Below are positions 1 through 5,128 of a stretch of DNA of 5,128 nt, piece by piece. Both the position numbers and the translations under genes were made by a program. The stretch's first letter is position 1. Each line of letters opens with the position of its first letter. The stretch spans positions 1 through 5,128 of the forward strand of contig CALYSH010000133.1 in assembly GCA_945485625.1 (NCBI GenBank), given 5' to 3'. The DNA is from an uncultured Lachnospiraceae bacterium (GTDB lineage: Bacteria; Bacillota; Clostridia; Lachnospirales; Lachnospiraceae). The notes under the pieces were generated by a model that saw only the letters and a list, made by a program, of their open reading frames with translations, searched no databases and was not told the DNA's origin.

Positions 1-1955
1 ATGTACTTTTCCAGGAAATCCTCTTCCGTCAGAATGGGGATATTTAACTCCTTGGCTTTTTTATTTTTTGTAGAATTGGAAGAAATATCGTTGTTGATCA
101 GGCAGGTGGTTTTCCCGGTTACACTTCCGGTCACCTTCCCGCCCAATGCTTCAATGGCATCCTTCAATTCATTCCTGTTTTCAAAATGCTCCAGACTTCC
201 GGTAATCACAAAGCTGAGTCCCGCCAGACTCCGGTTTTCCTGATTCCCGGCAGGTTTCTGTAAGGTAAGCTCCTGCATCAGAAGCTCCAGCTGTTTCACA
301 TTGCTCTCCCGGGACATATATTCCACAAACGCGCCGGCAATCACATCGCCGATTCCTTCAATGGCACTCAATTCTTCCCGGTCAGCTTTTTGAATCGCGG
401 ATAAATCATAATCAAAATGTCTGCAGATTAACTTCGCCGTTGCCAGACCGATATTAGCAATCCCCAGAGCATATAATACGCGATGCAACACTGTCTCCCT
501 GGATGCATCAATACTGTCCAGAAGATTTTGACAGGACTTCTCCCCAAAACCTTCCATGCCGGCAATCTCCTCACGGTAATCCCTTAAATGATACAAATCC
601 GCGTAGGTTTTTACAAAGCCTTTGTCAATCAGTTTCTCCAGGGTGGCCTCGGATAAGCCATCAATGTTCATGGCATCTCTGCTGACAAAGAGAGTAAAGC
701 TTTTAATCTGCTTTGCAGGGCAGGTCTCATTGGTGCAGTACAGGGACAGAGCCTCCTTAACCGCCATAAGCTTCGTCTCCCCGCCGCATACCGGACAGGT
801 CTTCGGGATTTCTAATGTATCGCTGCCGGTGAGGTTCTCCGCAATCTGGGGAATAATCATATTTGCCTTATACACGGTAATCCGGTCCCCCAGACCAAGC
901 TTTAAGCTTCGTACTACGCTGACATTATGCACGGACGCGCGGCTGACCGTAGTTCCCTCCAGCTCCACCGGTTCAAAAATGGCCACCGGGTTAATCAGAC
1001 CGGTTCGACTGGGGCTCCACTCCATCTGAAGCAGCGTGGTTTCCCGCAGTTCATCCGTCCACTTAAATGCTATGGAATCCCTGGGGAACTTGGCAGTCCG
1101 TCCCAGGGATCTGCCGTATTCGATATCCTCATAGGATAAAACCAGTCCGTCCGAAGGAATATCATAGGTTGCAATCCTTGTTTCAAAGGTCCGGATGGCC
1201 TCCAATATGTTCTCCTGTGTGACGGCAATTCGTTCCACCGTCTGGAAGCCCAGATTTTCCAGAAACGTAAACTGCTTCTCCCTGGAATTCTCAAAATCTG
1301 TATTTTCGGCACTTACCAAAGCAAACGCAACAAAGCGCACATTTCTTTTTGCCGTAATCTCATTGTTTAACTGACGCACGGACCCACTGCAGAGATTTCG
1401 GGGATTCTTATAACGATCCTGAGGGTTTTCAATCTGCTCATTGATCCTCTCGAAATCCTTATAACCGATGACCGCCTCACCACGCAGTATCAGACGCCCG
1501 GTATATGGTATTCTGAGAGGAAGATTGACAAAGGTTTTCGCATTGTTGGTGATGACCTCACCGATCTCACCATTGCCTCTGGTAACCGCCTTCATCAATT
1601 GACCGTTTTCATAGGTCAATACGATGGTCAGTCCGTCCAGCTTCCAACTGAGTACCCCTGCATGACCGTTTAACCAGTCCCGTAATTCCTCCCGGTCCTT
1701 TGTTTTACTGAGGGACAGCATAGGACTTGCATGACGCTCCTTGGGCAGTTCATCCACCGCCTCGAAGCCAACATTTACCGTAGGACTGTTGGACAGCACC
1801 ATGCCGGTCTCTTCTTCCAAAGCCACCAGTTCATCATAGAGCTTATCATATTCGAAGTTGCTCATGATCTCCTCGTCCTTTGCATAATACGCCCGGGAAG
1901 CCTTATTCAAAAGTTCCACCAGATATTGAATTCGTTCGGACTTCTTATCCTGCAT
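1..1955 (-). CDS. ligA: NAD-dependent DNA ligase LigA (3' end cut by window edge)
   Basis: Seals 3'-OH/5'-phosphate nicks using NAD+, in replication and repair. 651 codons are open from ATG 1955 to the window edge with no in-frame stop; the family is usually about 650-670 aa, so only a few C-terminal residues are missing. Domains in order: Ia (residues ~5-60, with YY at 23-24 and EYD at 35-37); adenylation domain with nucleophile K105 in KLDG, R126 in TRG, E160 in RGEAV, NPRN...GSVRQL, D269 in DGLVL and K298 in AFKW; OB fold with SRTGLINPVA and VSRASVHN; four-cysteine zinc finger C387, C390, C407, C412; helix-hairpin-helix repeats (~420-565); BRCT (~575-651). Start 1955 is preferred over ATG 1967 because GGAGG lies 5 nt before it. 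Last gene of the unit, 16 nt after rluF. The residues matching E. coli E113, K290 and D32 are S103, S274 and N33, so the nucleotide pocket is divergent. It could be the main ligase of this lineage or a second copy; the window cannot tell. Confidence 0.95.
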   Translation of the reverse strand, partial: MQDKKSERIQYLVELLNKASRAYYAKDEEIMSNFEYDKLYDELVALEEETGMVLSNSPTVNVGFEAVDELPKERHASPMLSLSKTKDREELRDWLNGHAGVLSWKLDGLTIVLTYENGQLMKAVTRGNGEIGEVITNNAKTFVNLPLRIPYTGRLILRGEAVIGYKDFERINEQIENPQDRYKNPRNLCSGSVRQLNNEITAKRNVRFVAFALVSAENTDFENSREKQFTFLENLGFQTVERIAVTQENILEAIRTFETRIATYDIPSDGLVLSYEDIEYGRSLGRTAKFPRDSIAFKWTDELRETTLLQMEWSPSRTGLINPVAIFEPVELEGTTVSRASVHNVSVVRSLKLGLGDRITVYKANMIIPQIAENLTGSDTLEIPKTCPVCGGETKLMAVKEALSLYCTNETCPAKQIKSFTLFVSRDAMNIDGLSEATLEKLIDKGFVKTYADLYHLRDYREEIAGMEGFGEKSCQNLLDSIDASRETVLHRVLYALGIANIGLATAKLICRHFDYDLSAIQKADREELSAIEGIGDVIAGAFVEYMSRESNVKQLELLMQELTLQKPAGNQENRSLAGLSFVITGSLEHFENRNELKDAIEALGGKVTGSVTGKTTCLINNDISSNSTKNKKAKELNIPILTEEDFLEKY

Positions 1956-1960
1956 AGCTG

Positions 1961-1965
1961 CCTCC
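1961..1965 (-). promoter_or_regulatory. Shine-Dalgarno site of ligA
   Basis: GGAGG on the minus strand lies 5 nt before ATG 1955. It overlaps the alternative in-frame ATG at 1967, which has no Shine-Dalgarno of its own, so this site decides the ligA start. Confidence 0.75.
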
Positions 1966-1971
1966 ATAGGG

Positions 1972-2703
1972 TTACATCTCACATCCTGCCAGATGATACA
2001 GTTCCTCTAACTGCGGCCCTGTAATCTCTCGGTATTCTCCCGGTTTTAAATCTTCCAATAAAATATTCACCACACGAATCCTCTTTAAACTCTTCACACG
2101 GTTTCCGCAGGCTTCACACATACGGCGAATCTGCCGATTCAAGCCCTGTGTCAATATGATGGAAAAGGTATATGGTCCAATGCCTTTCACCTGACAGGGT
2201 CTGGTGGTCGCATCCAGGTCCTTTAGGTATACCCCCTTCTCCATCTGCTTTAAGAACTCCGGCGTAACGGGTTTTACTGTCTTTACCACATATTCCTTTT
2301 CGTGGTGATTGGAGGCCTTCATCAGCTTCTGAATCAGCTCCCCATCATTGGTTAACAGCAATAGCCCTTCCGAATCCTTATCAAGACGACCTGCATAGGT
2401 CACCCGTACCGGATAGTTTATCTGTTCTGTCACAATTTTATCCGCATGCTTATCCCGTTCCGTGCACACCACACCCACAGGCTTATAATAGGCCAAAACC
2501 ACGCGACGGAATCGGTCGGACGCATCCTTATGCTCCAATATCTTCCCTCGGACCCATACTTCATCTGCTTCCGTTATCACGGTTCCCAGTTCGGCTCTCA
2601 CACCGTTTACCAGCACCGTCCCGGAAGCAATAAGCTTGTCCGCATCCCTTCTGGAGCATATCCCCCGGGAAGCCAGATATTTATTTAGTCGGATTCGCTC
2701 CAT
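1972..2703 (-). CDS. rluF: RluF-type 23S rRNA pseudouridine synthase
   Basis: Isomerises a uridine of 23S rRNA to pseudouridine. The 243-aa protein (from ATG 2703) has an N-terminal S4 RNA-binding domain (residues ~3-60: RLNKYLASRGICSRRDAD, then LVNG) and an RsuA/RluB/E/F catalytic domain. The catalytic aspartate is D108 in the GRLDKDSEGLLLLTNDG motif, and the signature GLNRQIRRMCE follows near the C-terminus. The NHHEKEY stretch and the GLNRQIRRMCE block resemble E. coli RluF, which acts on U2604, more than RluB or RsuA; the exact target here is inferred. Start 2703 is chosen over ATG 2745 because family proteins begin just before the RLNKY motif, GGAGG lies 10 nt upstream, and 2745 has no ribosome binding site. 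It overlaps the end of the RNase H gene by 19 nt, suggesting coupled translation. RluB-like specificity is the main alternative. Confidence 0.88.
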   Translation of the reverse strand: MERIRLNKYLASRGICSRRDADKLIASGTVLVNGVRAELGTVITEADEVWVRGKILEHKDASDRFRRVVLAYYKPVGVVCTERDKHADKIVTEQINYPVRVTYAGRLDKDSEGLLLLTNDGELIQKLMKASNHHEKEYVVKTVKPVTPEFLKQMEKGVYLKDLDATTRPCQVKGIGPYTFSIILTQGLNRQIRRMCEACGNRVKSLKRIRVVNILLEDLKPGEYREITGPQLEELYHLAGCEM

Positions 2704-3347
2704 CTCCTCAGCTCCTCCAGTTTCCGTACCTTGGGCACACCGCATGCATCTGTGATGCCCTGCTTTGCCATCCGGTCCGCCAGTTCGTTATATTTTACAT
2801 TTGTGTGAGCCGCAACCTTTTGGAATCGGATTCGGATGGACCTCCCCCATTCCCGCATGGCTGCCGCATACTTCTGCGTATAAGGCGTTTTGCTTTTCCA
2901 GGCTCCGGTGACCCACTTTTCAATTCCTTCATAATCATAGCAAAGCAGAATCTCGGAGAACCCACTCATCATAGCTGTTTTTACTGCATACATGGCTCCC
3001 AGCATCTCCCCCGTCACATTCCGGTGTACCAGGGATTCCGGGTTGTCACCGTTGCCAAACTCCGTAAAGATTCTGCCGTCCGGATGCAAAAAGACACAGC
3101 CAAAGGCATACTTCCCCATCTCCTGGGAAAAGCTTCCGTCCACATAAGCCGTAAGGCACTGTTCCGGCGGAGCTGACTTCTTAAGGGCATTGCCCTCACC
3201 CAGATAAGCCTTCGCCTCCTCCAGGGTGGGAAAGCCCTTATACTGTGCCCCCGGATATCCGTCTACACTCTTCTTTGCCTCATCCCAGTTTTGGAAGATT
3301 CCTGTGGTTTTTCCTGTTTTCACTGCATAATACTTTTTTGCCGCCAT
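2685..3347 (-). CDS. rnhA: Ribonuclease HI with N-terminal hybrid-binding (viroplasmin-like) domain
   Basis: Cuts the RNA strand of RNA:DNA hybrids, clearing R-loops, Okazaki primers and embedded ribonucleotides. The 220-aa protein opens with an RNA:DNA hybrid-binding domain of the Caulimovirus viroplasmin family (residues ~4-50: KYYAVKTGKTTGIF, then W21, YPGAQYKGF, EEAKAYLG). A short linker follows, then an RNase H domain (~63-197). The four catalytic acidic residues can be placed at D70 (YVDGS), E114 (GEMLGA), D138 (CYDYEG) and D191 (NELADRMAK), with the usual loop histidine H181 (AAHTN), so the enzyme should be active. The layout is that of Bacillus halodurans RNase H1. ATG 3347 has AAGGA 5 nt upstream. 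It sits 8 nt after thrH and overlaps rluF by 19 nt, inside one transcription unit. The symbol rnhA is used for the RNase HI family. Confidence 0.92.
   Translation of the reverse strand: MAAKKYYAVKTGKTTGIFQNWDEAKKSVDGYPGAQYKGFPTLEEAKAYLGEGNALKKSAPPEQCLTAYVDGSFSQEMGKYAFGCVFLHPDGRIFTEFGNGDNPESLVHRNVTGEMLGAMYAVKTAMMSGFSEILLCYDYEGIEKWVTGAWKSKTPYTQKYAAAMREWGRSIRIRFQKVAAHTNVKYNELADRMAKQGITDACGVPKVRKLEELRRWSESD
2714..2718 (-). promoter_or_regulatory. Shine-Dalgarno site of rluF, inside the RNase H gene
   Basis: GGAGG lies 10 nt before ATG 2703, within the last codons of the upstream RNase H gene. A second purine run (AGGAG, 2704-2708) touches the start codon and is too close to be used. The site supports the internal start at 2703 and fits translation coupled to RNase H. 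Confidence 0.6.
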
Positions 3348-3352
3348 AAAAA

Positions 3353-3357
3353 TCCTT
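3353..3357 (-). promoter_or_regulatory. Shine-Dalgarno site of the RNase H gene, overlapping the thrH stop
   Basis: AAGGA lies 5 nt before ATG 3347 and shares its first two bases with the TAA stop of thrH (3356-3358). A ribosome finishing thrH therefore sits on this site, an arrangement typical of coupled translation in operons. Confidence 0.65.
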
Positions 3358-3961
3358 ATTCTGCAATCGCCTTCTTAATCGCTCCCATTAATTCCTCATA
3401 GGTCTCGTATGCAGGAAGCTGTGGATACTCTGCCTTGATGGCATCGGTACTTCTGAATAAGAAGCCTGCCTTACTGTTTAAAATCATGCCAAGGTCATTG
3501 TGGCTGTCACCACTGGCAATGGTATCATATCCGATGGACTGAAGTGCCTTCACGGTAGTCAGCTTGGACTGTTCACAACGCATCTTGAAACCTGTAATCT
3601 CACCATTTTCAGCCACTTCCAGGGTATTGCAGAAAATAGTGGGATATCCTAATTTTTTCATCAGAGGGCCCGCAAACTGGGAGAAGGTATCGCTGATGAT
3701 GATAACCTGGGTGAGGGAGCGGAGCTCATCCAGAAACTCCTTTGCACCGGGCATGGGATCAATTTTTGCAATGGTATCCTGAATTTCCTTTAATCCAAGA
3801 CCGTGCTCCTTTAAGATTCCGATTCTCCACTTCATCAATTTATCGTAATCGGGCTCATCCCTGGTAGTTCTCTTTAATTCCGGAATTCCGCTCTCCTCTG
3901 CAAATGCAATCCAGATTTCCGGTACCAAAACACCTTCCAAATCCAAACAAACAATATTCAT
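3356..3961 (-). CDS. thrH: ThrH: HAD-family phosphoserine phosphatase / homoserine phosphotransferase
   Basis: Cytosolic HAD phosphatase. Its Pseudomonas relative dephosphorylates phosphoserine and can transfer the phosphate to homoserine, linking serine and threonine synthesis. The 201-aa protein starts MNIVCLDLEGVLVPEIWIAF, very close to Pseudomonas aeruginosa ThrH as I remember it. HAD motif I is D7-L-E9-G: the second acidic residue is E9, as in other ThrH/SerB-like phosphatases. Motif II is S90-D91-T92 (IISDTF); motif III lysine is probably K133 or K138; motif IV is G151-D-S-H-N-D156. The TTRDEPDYD stretch (32-40) belongs to the cap. Start 3961 is preferred over ATG 3967 because GGAGG lies 8 nt before it (only 2 nt before 3967) and the length then matches the family. 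First gene of its unit, behind its own promoter. The family is clear; whether phosphotransferase activity exists here is inference. Confidence 0.92.
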   Translation of the reverse strand: MNIVCLDLEGVLVPEIWIAFAEESGIPELKRTTRDEPDYDKLMKWRIGILKEHGLGLKEIQDTIAKIDPMPGAKEFLDELRSLTQVIIISDTFSQFAGPLMKKLGYPTIFCNTLEVAENGEITGFKMRCEQSKLTTVKALQSIGYDTIASGDSHNDLGMILNSKAGFLFRSTDAIKAEYPQLPAYETYEELMGAIKKAIAE

Positions 3962-3969
3962 GTCCATAT

Positions 3970-3974
3970 CCTCC
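3970..3974 (-). promoter_or_regulatory. Shine-Dalgarno site of thrH
   Basis: GGAGG lies 8 nt before ATG 3961 but only 2 nt before the in-frame ATG at 3967, so it points to the shorter protein beginning MNIVCLD. Confidence 0.75.
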
Positions 3975-3996
3975 GTATTGATTCATTATCCTTACC

Positions 3997-4025
3997 ACTA
4001 TACCACAAAGACCTTGCTTCCGCAA
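3997..4025 (-). promoter_or_regulatory. Predicted sigma-A promoter of the thrH-rnhA-rluF-ligA unit
   Basis: On the minus strand, -35 TTGCGG (4020-4025) and -10 TATAGT (3997-4002) are separated by exactly 17 nt. The -10 matches consensus at 5 of 6 positions and is preceded by TG plus one base, an extended -10, which can compensate for the weak -35 (3 of 6). Predicted transcription start is about 3990, giving a leader of roughly 30 nt to ATG 3961. It lies between the coaX terminator and thrH, exactly where a new promoter is needed. Confidence 0.7.
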
Positions 4026-4030
4026 TGGAT

Positions 4031-4085
4031 TCCAAAAGATAAATCCCCCTTCTGCCCGGGAACCTGCCATGGACAAAAGAGGGAT
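4031..4085 (-). terminator. Intrinsic terminator after coaX
   Basis: Arms 4071-4085 and 4043-4057 pair over 15 bp on the minus-strand RNA (AUCCCUCUUUUGUCC with GGGCAGAAGGGGGAU), three of the pairs being G-U, around a 13-nt loop. UUAUCUUUU follows at 4034-4042. It begins 4 nt past the coaX TAA and should separate coaX from the thrH unit. It is U-rich only on the minus-strand side, so it is directional. Confidence 0.85.
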
Positions 4086-4089
4086 ACCA

Positions 4090-4860
4090 TTATTTGTTCT
4101 TATCGTAAAGAATCTTCAGGCCTTTAATTAACAGCTGGCTGTCCACATGAAACTTATGCTTACAGCAGGGAATGACCAGCTTCGCGAAGCCGCCGGTGCA
4201 GACTACTTCTGTCTCATAACCCAGATCCTCCCAGATTCGCTCCACCATGCCGTCAATACAGGAAGCATGTCCGTAAATACTACCGCTCTGCATTGCTCCC
4301 ACTGTGGTACCGTTGATCAGCTTCTTGGGCAGCTCAATGGCAATCTGAGGCAGATGGGCTGCATGGGCCGTCAATCCATTCAGCGCAACCTTTACACCGG
4401 GCAGAATCATTCCACCCATAAACCGACGCTGATTATTGATGACGGAGATGGTTGTTGCGGTTCCCATGTCAATAATGAGCAAAGGGGAACCGTACTCTGC
4501 CAGTCCGGCCACAGCACCCACCAGCAAATCCGGTCCTAACGCGGAGGGGTCATCAATTTTAATATCCACACCGGTCTTACAGCCCGGACCCACCTCAATA
4601 ATACTTTTATTCAGGATAATCTCTGCAGCATTCCGAACCTGTCTGGTTACCTGGGGTACCGAGGAGGATAATATTCCGCCCTCAAACTGCTCCGGCTTCA
4701 CGCCGTGAATATCCATAATGGTCTTAATTGAAATGGCATACTCCGTCGAGGTCAGCTGGGAATCCGTATGAATTCGCCTCTCAAAAATAATATTTCCGGA
4801 CTTCTCATCCATGCCGCCAACGACAATGTTGGTATTACCCACATCCAAAGCCAGAATCAT
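4090..4860 (-). CDS. coaX: Type III pantothenate kinase
   Basis: Phosphorylates pantothenate to 4'-phosphopantothenate, the first step of coenzyme A synthesis; a cytosolic enzyme of the ASKHA fold, normally dimeric and dependent on a monovalent cation. The 256-aa protein has the expected order of motifs: phosphate loop D6-V-G-N-T10 near the N-terminus, GPDLLVGAVAG (109-119) at the pantothenate/catalytic site with D111 as presumed base, DMGTATT (131-137), GGMILPG (149-155) and TGGFA (222-226). Length fits the family (about 250-265). Start 4860 is preferred over ATG 4884 because AAAGGAG lies 8 nt upstream and family members begin directly before the D6 loop. Oddity: many relatives have GADR where this has GPDL, so a conserved arginine is replaced by leucine. 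It stands alone between a leader hairpin and a strong terminator. Confidence 0.94.
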   Translation of the reverse strand: MILALDVGNTNIVVGGMDEKSGNIIFERRIHTDSQLTSTEYAISIKTIMDIHGVKPEQFEGGILSSSVPQVTRQVRNAAEIILNKSIIEVGPGCKTGVDIKIDDPSALGPDLLVGAVAGLAEYGSPLLIIDMGTATTISVINNQRRFMGGMILPGVKVALNGLTAHAAHLPQIAIELPKKLINGTTVGAMQSGSIYGHASCIDGMVERIWEDLGYETEVVCTGGFAKLVIPCCKHKFHVDSQLLIKGLKILYDKNK

Positions 4861-4868
4861 AACCTTTT

Positions 4869-4875
4869 CTCCTTT
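4869..4875 (-). promoter_or_regulatory. Shine-Dalgarno site of coaX
   Basis: AAAGGAG lies 8 nt before ATG 4860 and inside the reading frame of the alternative ATG 4884, so it supports the shorter 256-aa protein. It lies only a few bases past the U-rich tail of the leader hairpin, too close for a separate promoter between them. Confidence 0.75.
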
Positions 4876-4880
4876 CACAG

Positions 4881-4918
4881 TCAAAAGAACAACACCTGAA
4901 GAGAAGCCCTTCAGGTGT
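4881..4918 (-). terminator. Terminator-like hairpin in the coaX leader
   Basis: ACACCTGAA (4892-4900) and TTCAGGTGT (4910-4918) form a perfect 9-bp stem with a 9-nt loop. Read on the minus strand the stem is followed by TGTTCTTTTGA (4881-4891), a U-rich tail; read on the plus strand it is not. It therefore looks like a rho-independent terminator in the direction of coaX. It may end transcription of a gene beyond the window, act as an attenuator of coaX, or be a 5'-stabilising hairpin if transcription starts just upstream. Confidence 0.6.
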
Positions 4919-5021
4919 AAGATATTACCCTCCTATTTCGGAATTGTGCTTTTCCATCAAATTTGCATATTTCTCGACCGACGCGCTCTCGCTCCAGCGG
5001 TCACGTAGCGGTACTAAACTC

Positions 5022-5037
5022 GAACGCTTATGCGTTC
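5022..5037. repeat. Small perfect inverted repeat (hairpin)
   Basis: GAACGC (5022-5027) and GCGTTC (5032-5037) form a 6-bp stem with a TTAT loop (reads ATAA on the minus strand). There is no U-tract on either side, so it is not a terminator. It sits between the large nested palindrome and the GACCG/CGGTC pair, as one more element of the structured cluster. Confidence 0.6.
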
Positions 5038-5041
5038 TTGT

Positions 5042-5125
5042 TAAGGGCCGACGCTTTAGAGCAAACCGAGCTCCGCTCCGAGAAACGTCACGTTGATAAT
5101 TCGTGACGTTTGGTTTGCGACCTTA
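5042..5125. repeat. Nested inverted repeat able to fold as a branched (three-way) structure
   Basis: The inner arms AAACGTCACG (5083-5092) and CGTGACGTTT (5102-5111) are perfect over 10 bp around the loop TTGATAATT. Directly outside on the right, GGTTTGC (5112-5118) pairs with GCAAACC (5061-5067). The 15 nt inserted on the left arm (5068-5082) can form their own stem, GAGC-TCC-GCTC. Farther out TAAGG (5042-5046) can pair with CCTTA (5121-5125). The whole could be a three-way junction with a closing stem. No U-tract adjoins either end, which argues against a simple terminator. It may be a structured RNA or a palindromic repeat; function unknown. Confidence 0.65.
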
Positions 5126-5128
5126 GGG

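Larger units (their letters stand above)
4919..5128. other. Non-coding region upstream of coaX, rich in small inverted repeats
   Basis: I find no convincing gene here. On the minus strand a frame from about 5122 to the TAA at 4925-4927 stays open, but its only ATG is ten codons from the end (MEKHNSEIGG) and no ribosome binding site precedes it. Sequence character changes: 4976-5092 is rich in CG dinucleotides compared with the A/T-rich 4919-4970. It contains the nested palindrome at 5042-5125, a small hairpin at 5022-5037, the pair GACCG/CGGTC (4976-4980 with 4998-5002) and repeated CGTGAC/GTCACG motifs at 5000-5005, 5087-5092 and 5102-5107. A possible weak promoter for coaX is AGCACA (4945-4950), 17 nt, TAATAT (4922-4927). 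The region may be a structured RNA, a dispersed repeat, or the remains of one. Confidence 0.5.

Noticed and set aside
622..1029. Plus-strand open frame of 135 codons
   Set aside because: It lies antisense to the intact ligA frame, shows no recognisable motif and has no ribosome binding site; a shadow of ligA.
2704..2745. Longer rluF beginning at ATG 2745
   Set aside because: No Shine-Dalgarno before it, a 61-nt overlap with the RNase H gene, and an extra 14 residues before the S4 domain not seen in the family.
3855..4076. Minus-strand open frame of 73 codons
   Set aside because: It begins inside the coaX terminator loop and overlaps the thrH promoter and start in another frame.
4147..4539. 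Plus-strand open frame of 130 codons
   Set aside because: Antisense to conserved coaX motifs, with no family resemblance; a shadow.
4861..4884. Longer coaX beginning at ATG 4884
   Set aside because: This would put the clear AAAGGAG site inside the gene; the family begins at the D6 loop, and the upstream ATG has no ribosome binding site.
4811..5008. Plus-strand open frame of 65 codons running from the coaX start into the upstream region
   Set aside because: Its first part is antisense to coaX, and it crosses the leader hairpin and palindromes; composition is not protein-like.
4971..5118. Possible tRNA or CRISPR repeats in the palindromic region
   Set aside because: No cloverleaf with T-loop GTTCRANNC and acceptor pairing could be built, and there are no regularly spaced direct repeats.
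4925..5122. Minus-strand frame open for about 65 codons ending at TAA 4925-4927, possibly the C-terminus of an upstream protein
   Set aside because: A stop lies at its left limit (5123-5125), the only ATG is ten codons from the end, and the sequence is dominated by palindromes. It is not supported as a gene, though an alternative start codon cannot be fully excluded.

Overview
The window looks like chromosomal DNA of a low-to-moderate GC Firmicute, most likely a Lachnospiraceae-type gut clostridium. That placement rests on remembered resemblance of the proteins (the ligase subtype, the viroplasmin-domain RNase H, type III pantothenate kinase), on strong Shine-Dalgarno sites before most genes, and on tight same-strand packing. 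No database search was possible. All genes lie on the minus strand, so transcription runs from high to low coordinates.

In transcription order: (1) 4919-5128 is a gene-poor upstream region. It holds a cluster of inverted repeats, including a long nested palindrome that could fold as a three-way junction. (2) A 9-bp hairpin with a U-rich tail (4881-4918) lies directly before coaX. (3) coaX (4090-4860) encodes type III pantothenate kinase, the first step of CoA synthesis. (4) A strong intrinsic terminator (4031-4085) closes coaX. (5) A new promoter (3997-4025, extended -10) begins a four-gene unit: thrH (3356-3961), an RNase HI with an N-terminal hybrid-binding domain (2685-3347), an RluF-type 23S rRNA pseudouridine synthase (1972-2703) and NAD-dependent DNA ligase ligA (1-1955, missing only its last few codons at the window edge). 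Gaps in this unit are 8 to 16 nt, or a 19-nt overlap, so it is very probably one transcript.

The ordinary reading is a housekeeping neighbourhood: CoA synthesis, phosphoserine/homoserine phosphate chemistry, removal of RNA from RNA:DNA hybrids, rRNA modification and nick sealing. RNase HI and ligase act at successive steps of Okazaki-fragment maturation, which gives part of the operon a shared logic. I see no defence system, phage gene, CRISPR array or tRNA. The points most worth a second look are the structured region upstream of coaX, the terminator-like hairpin that any coaX transcript starting upstream must cross, and a ligase whose residues at the E. coli E113 and K290 positions are both serine.
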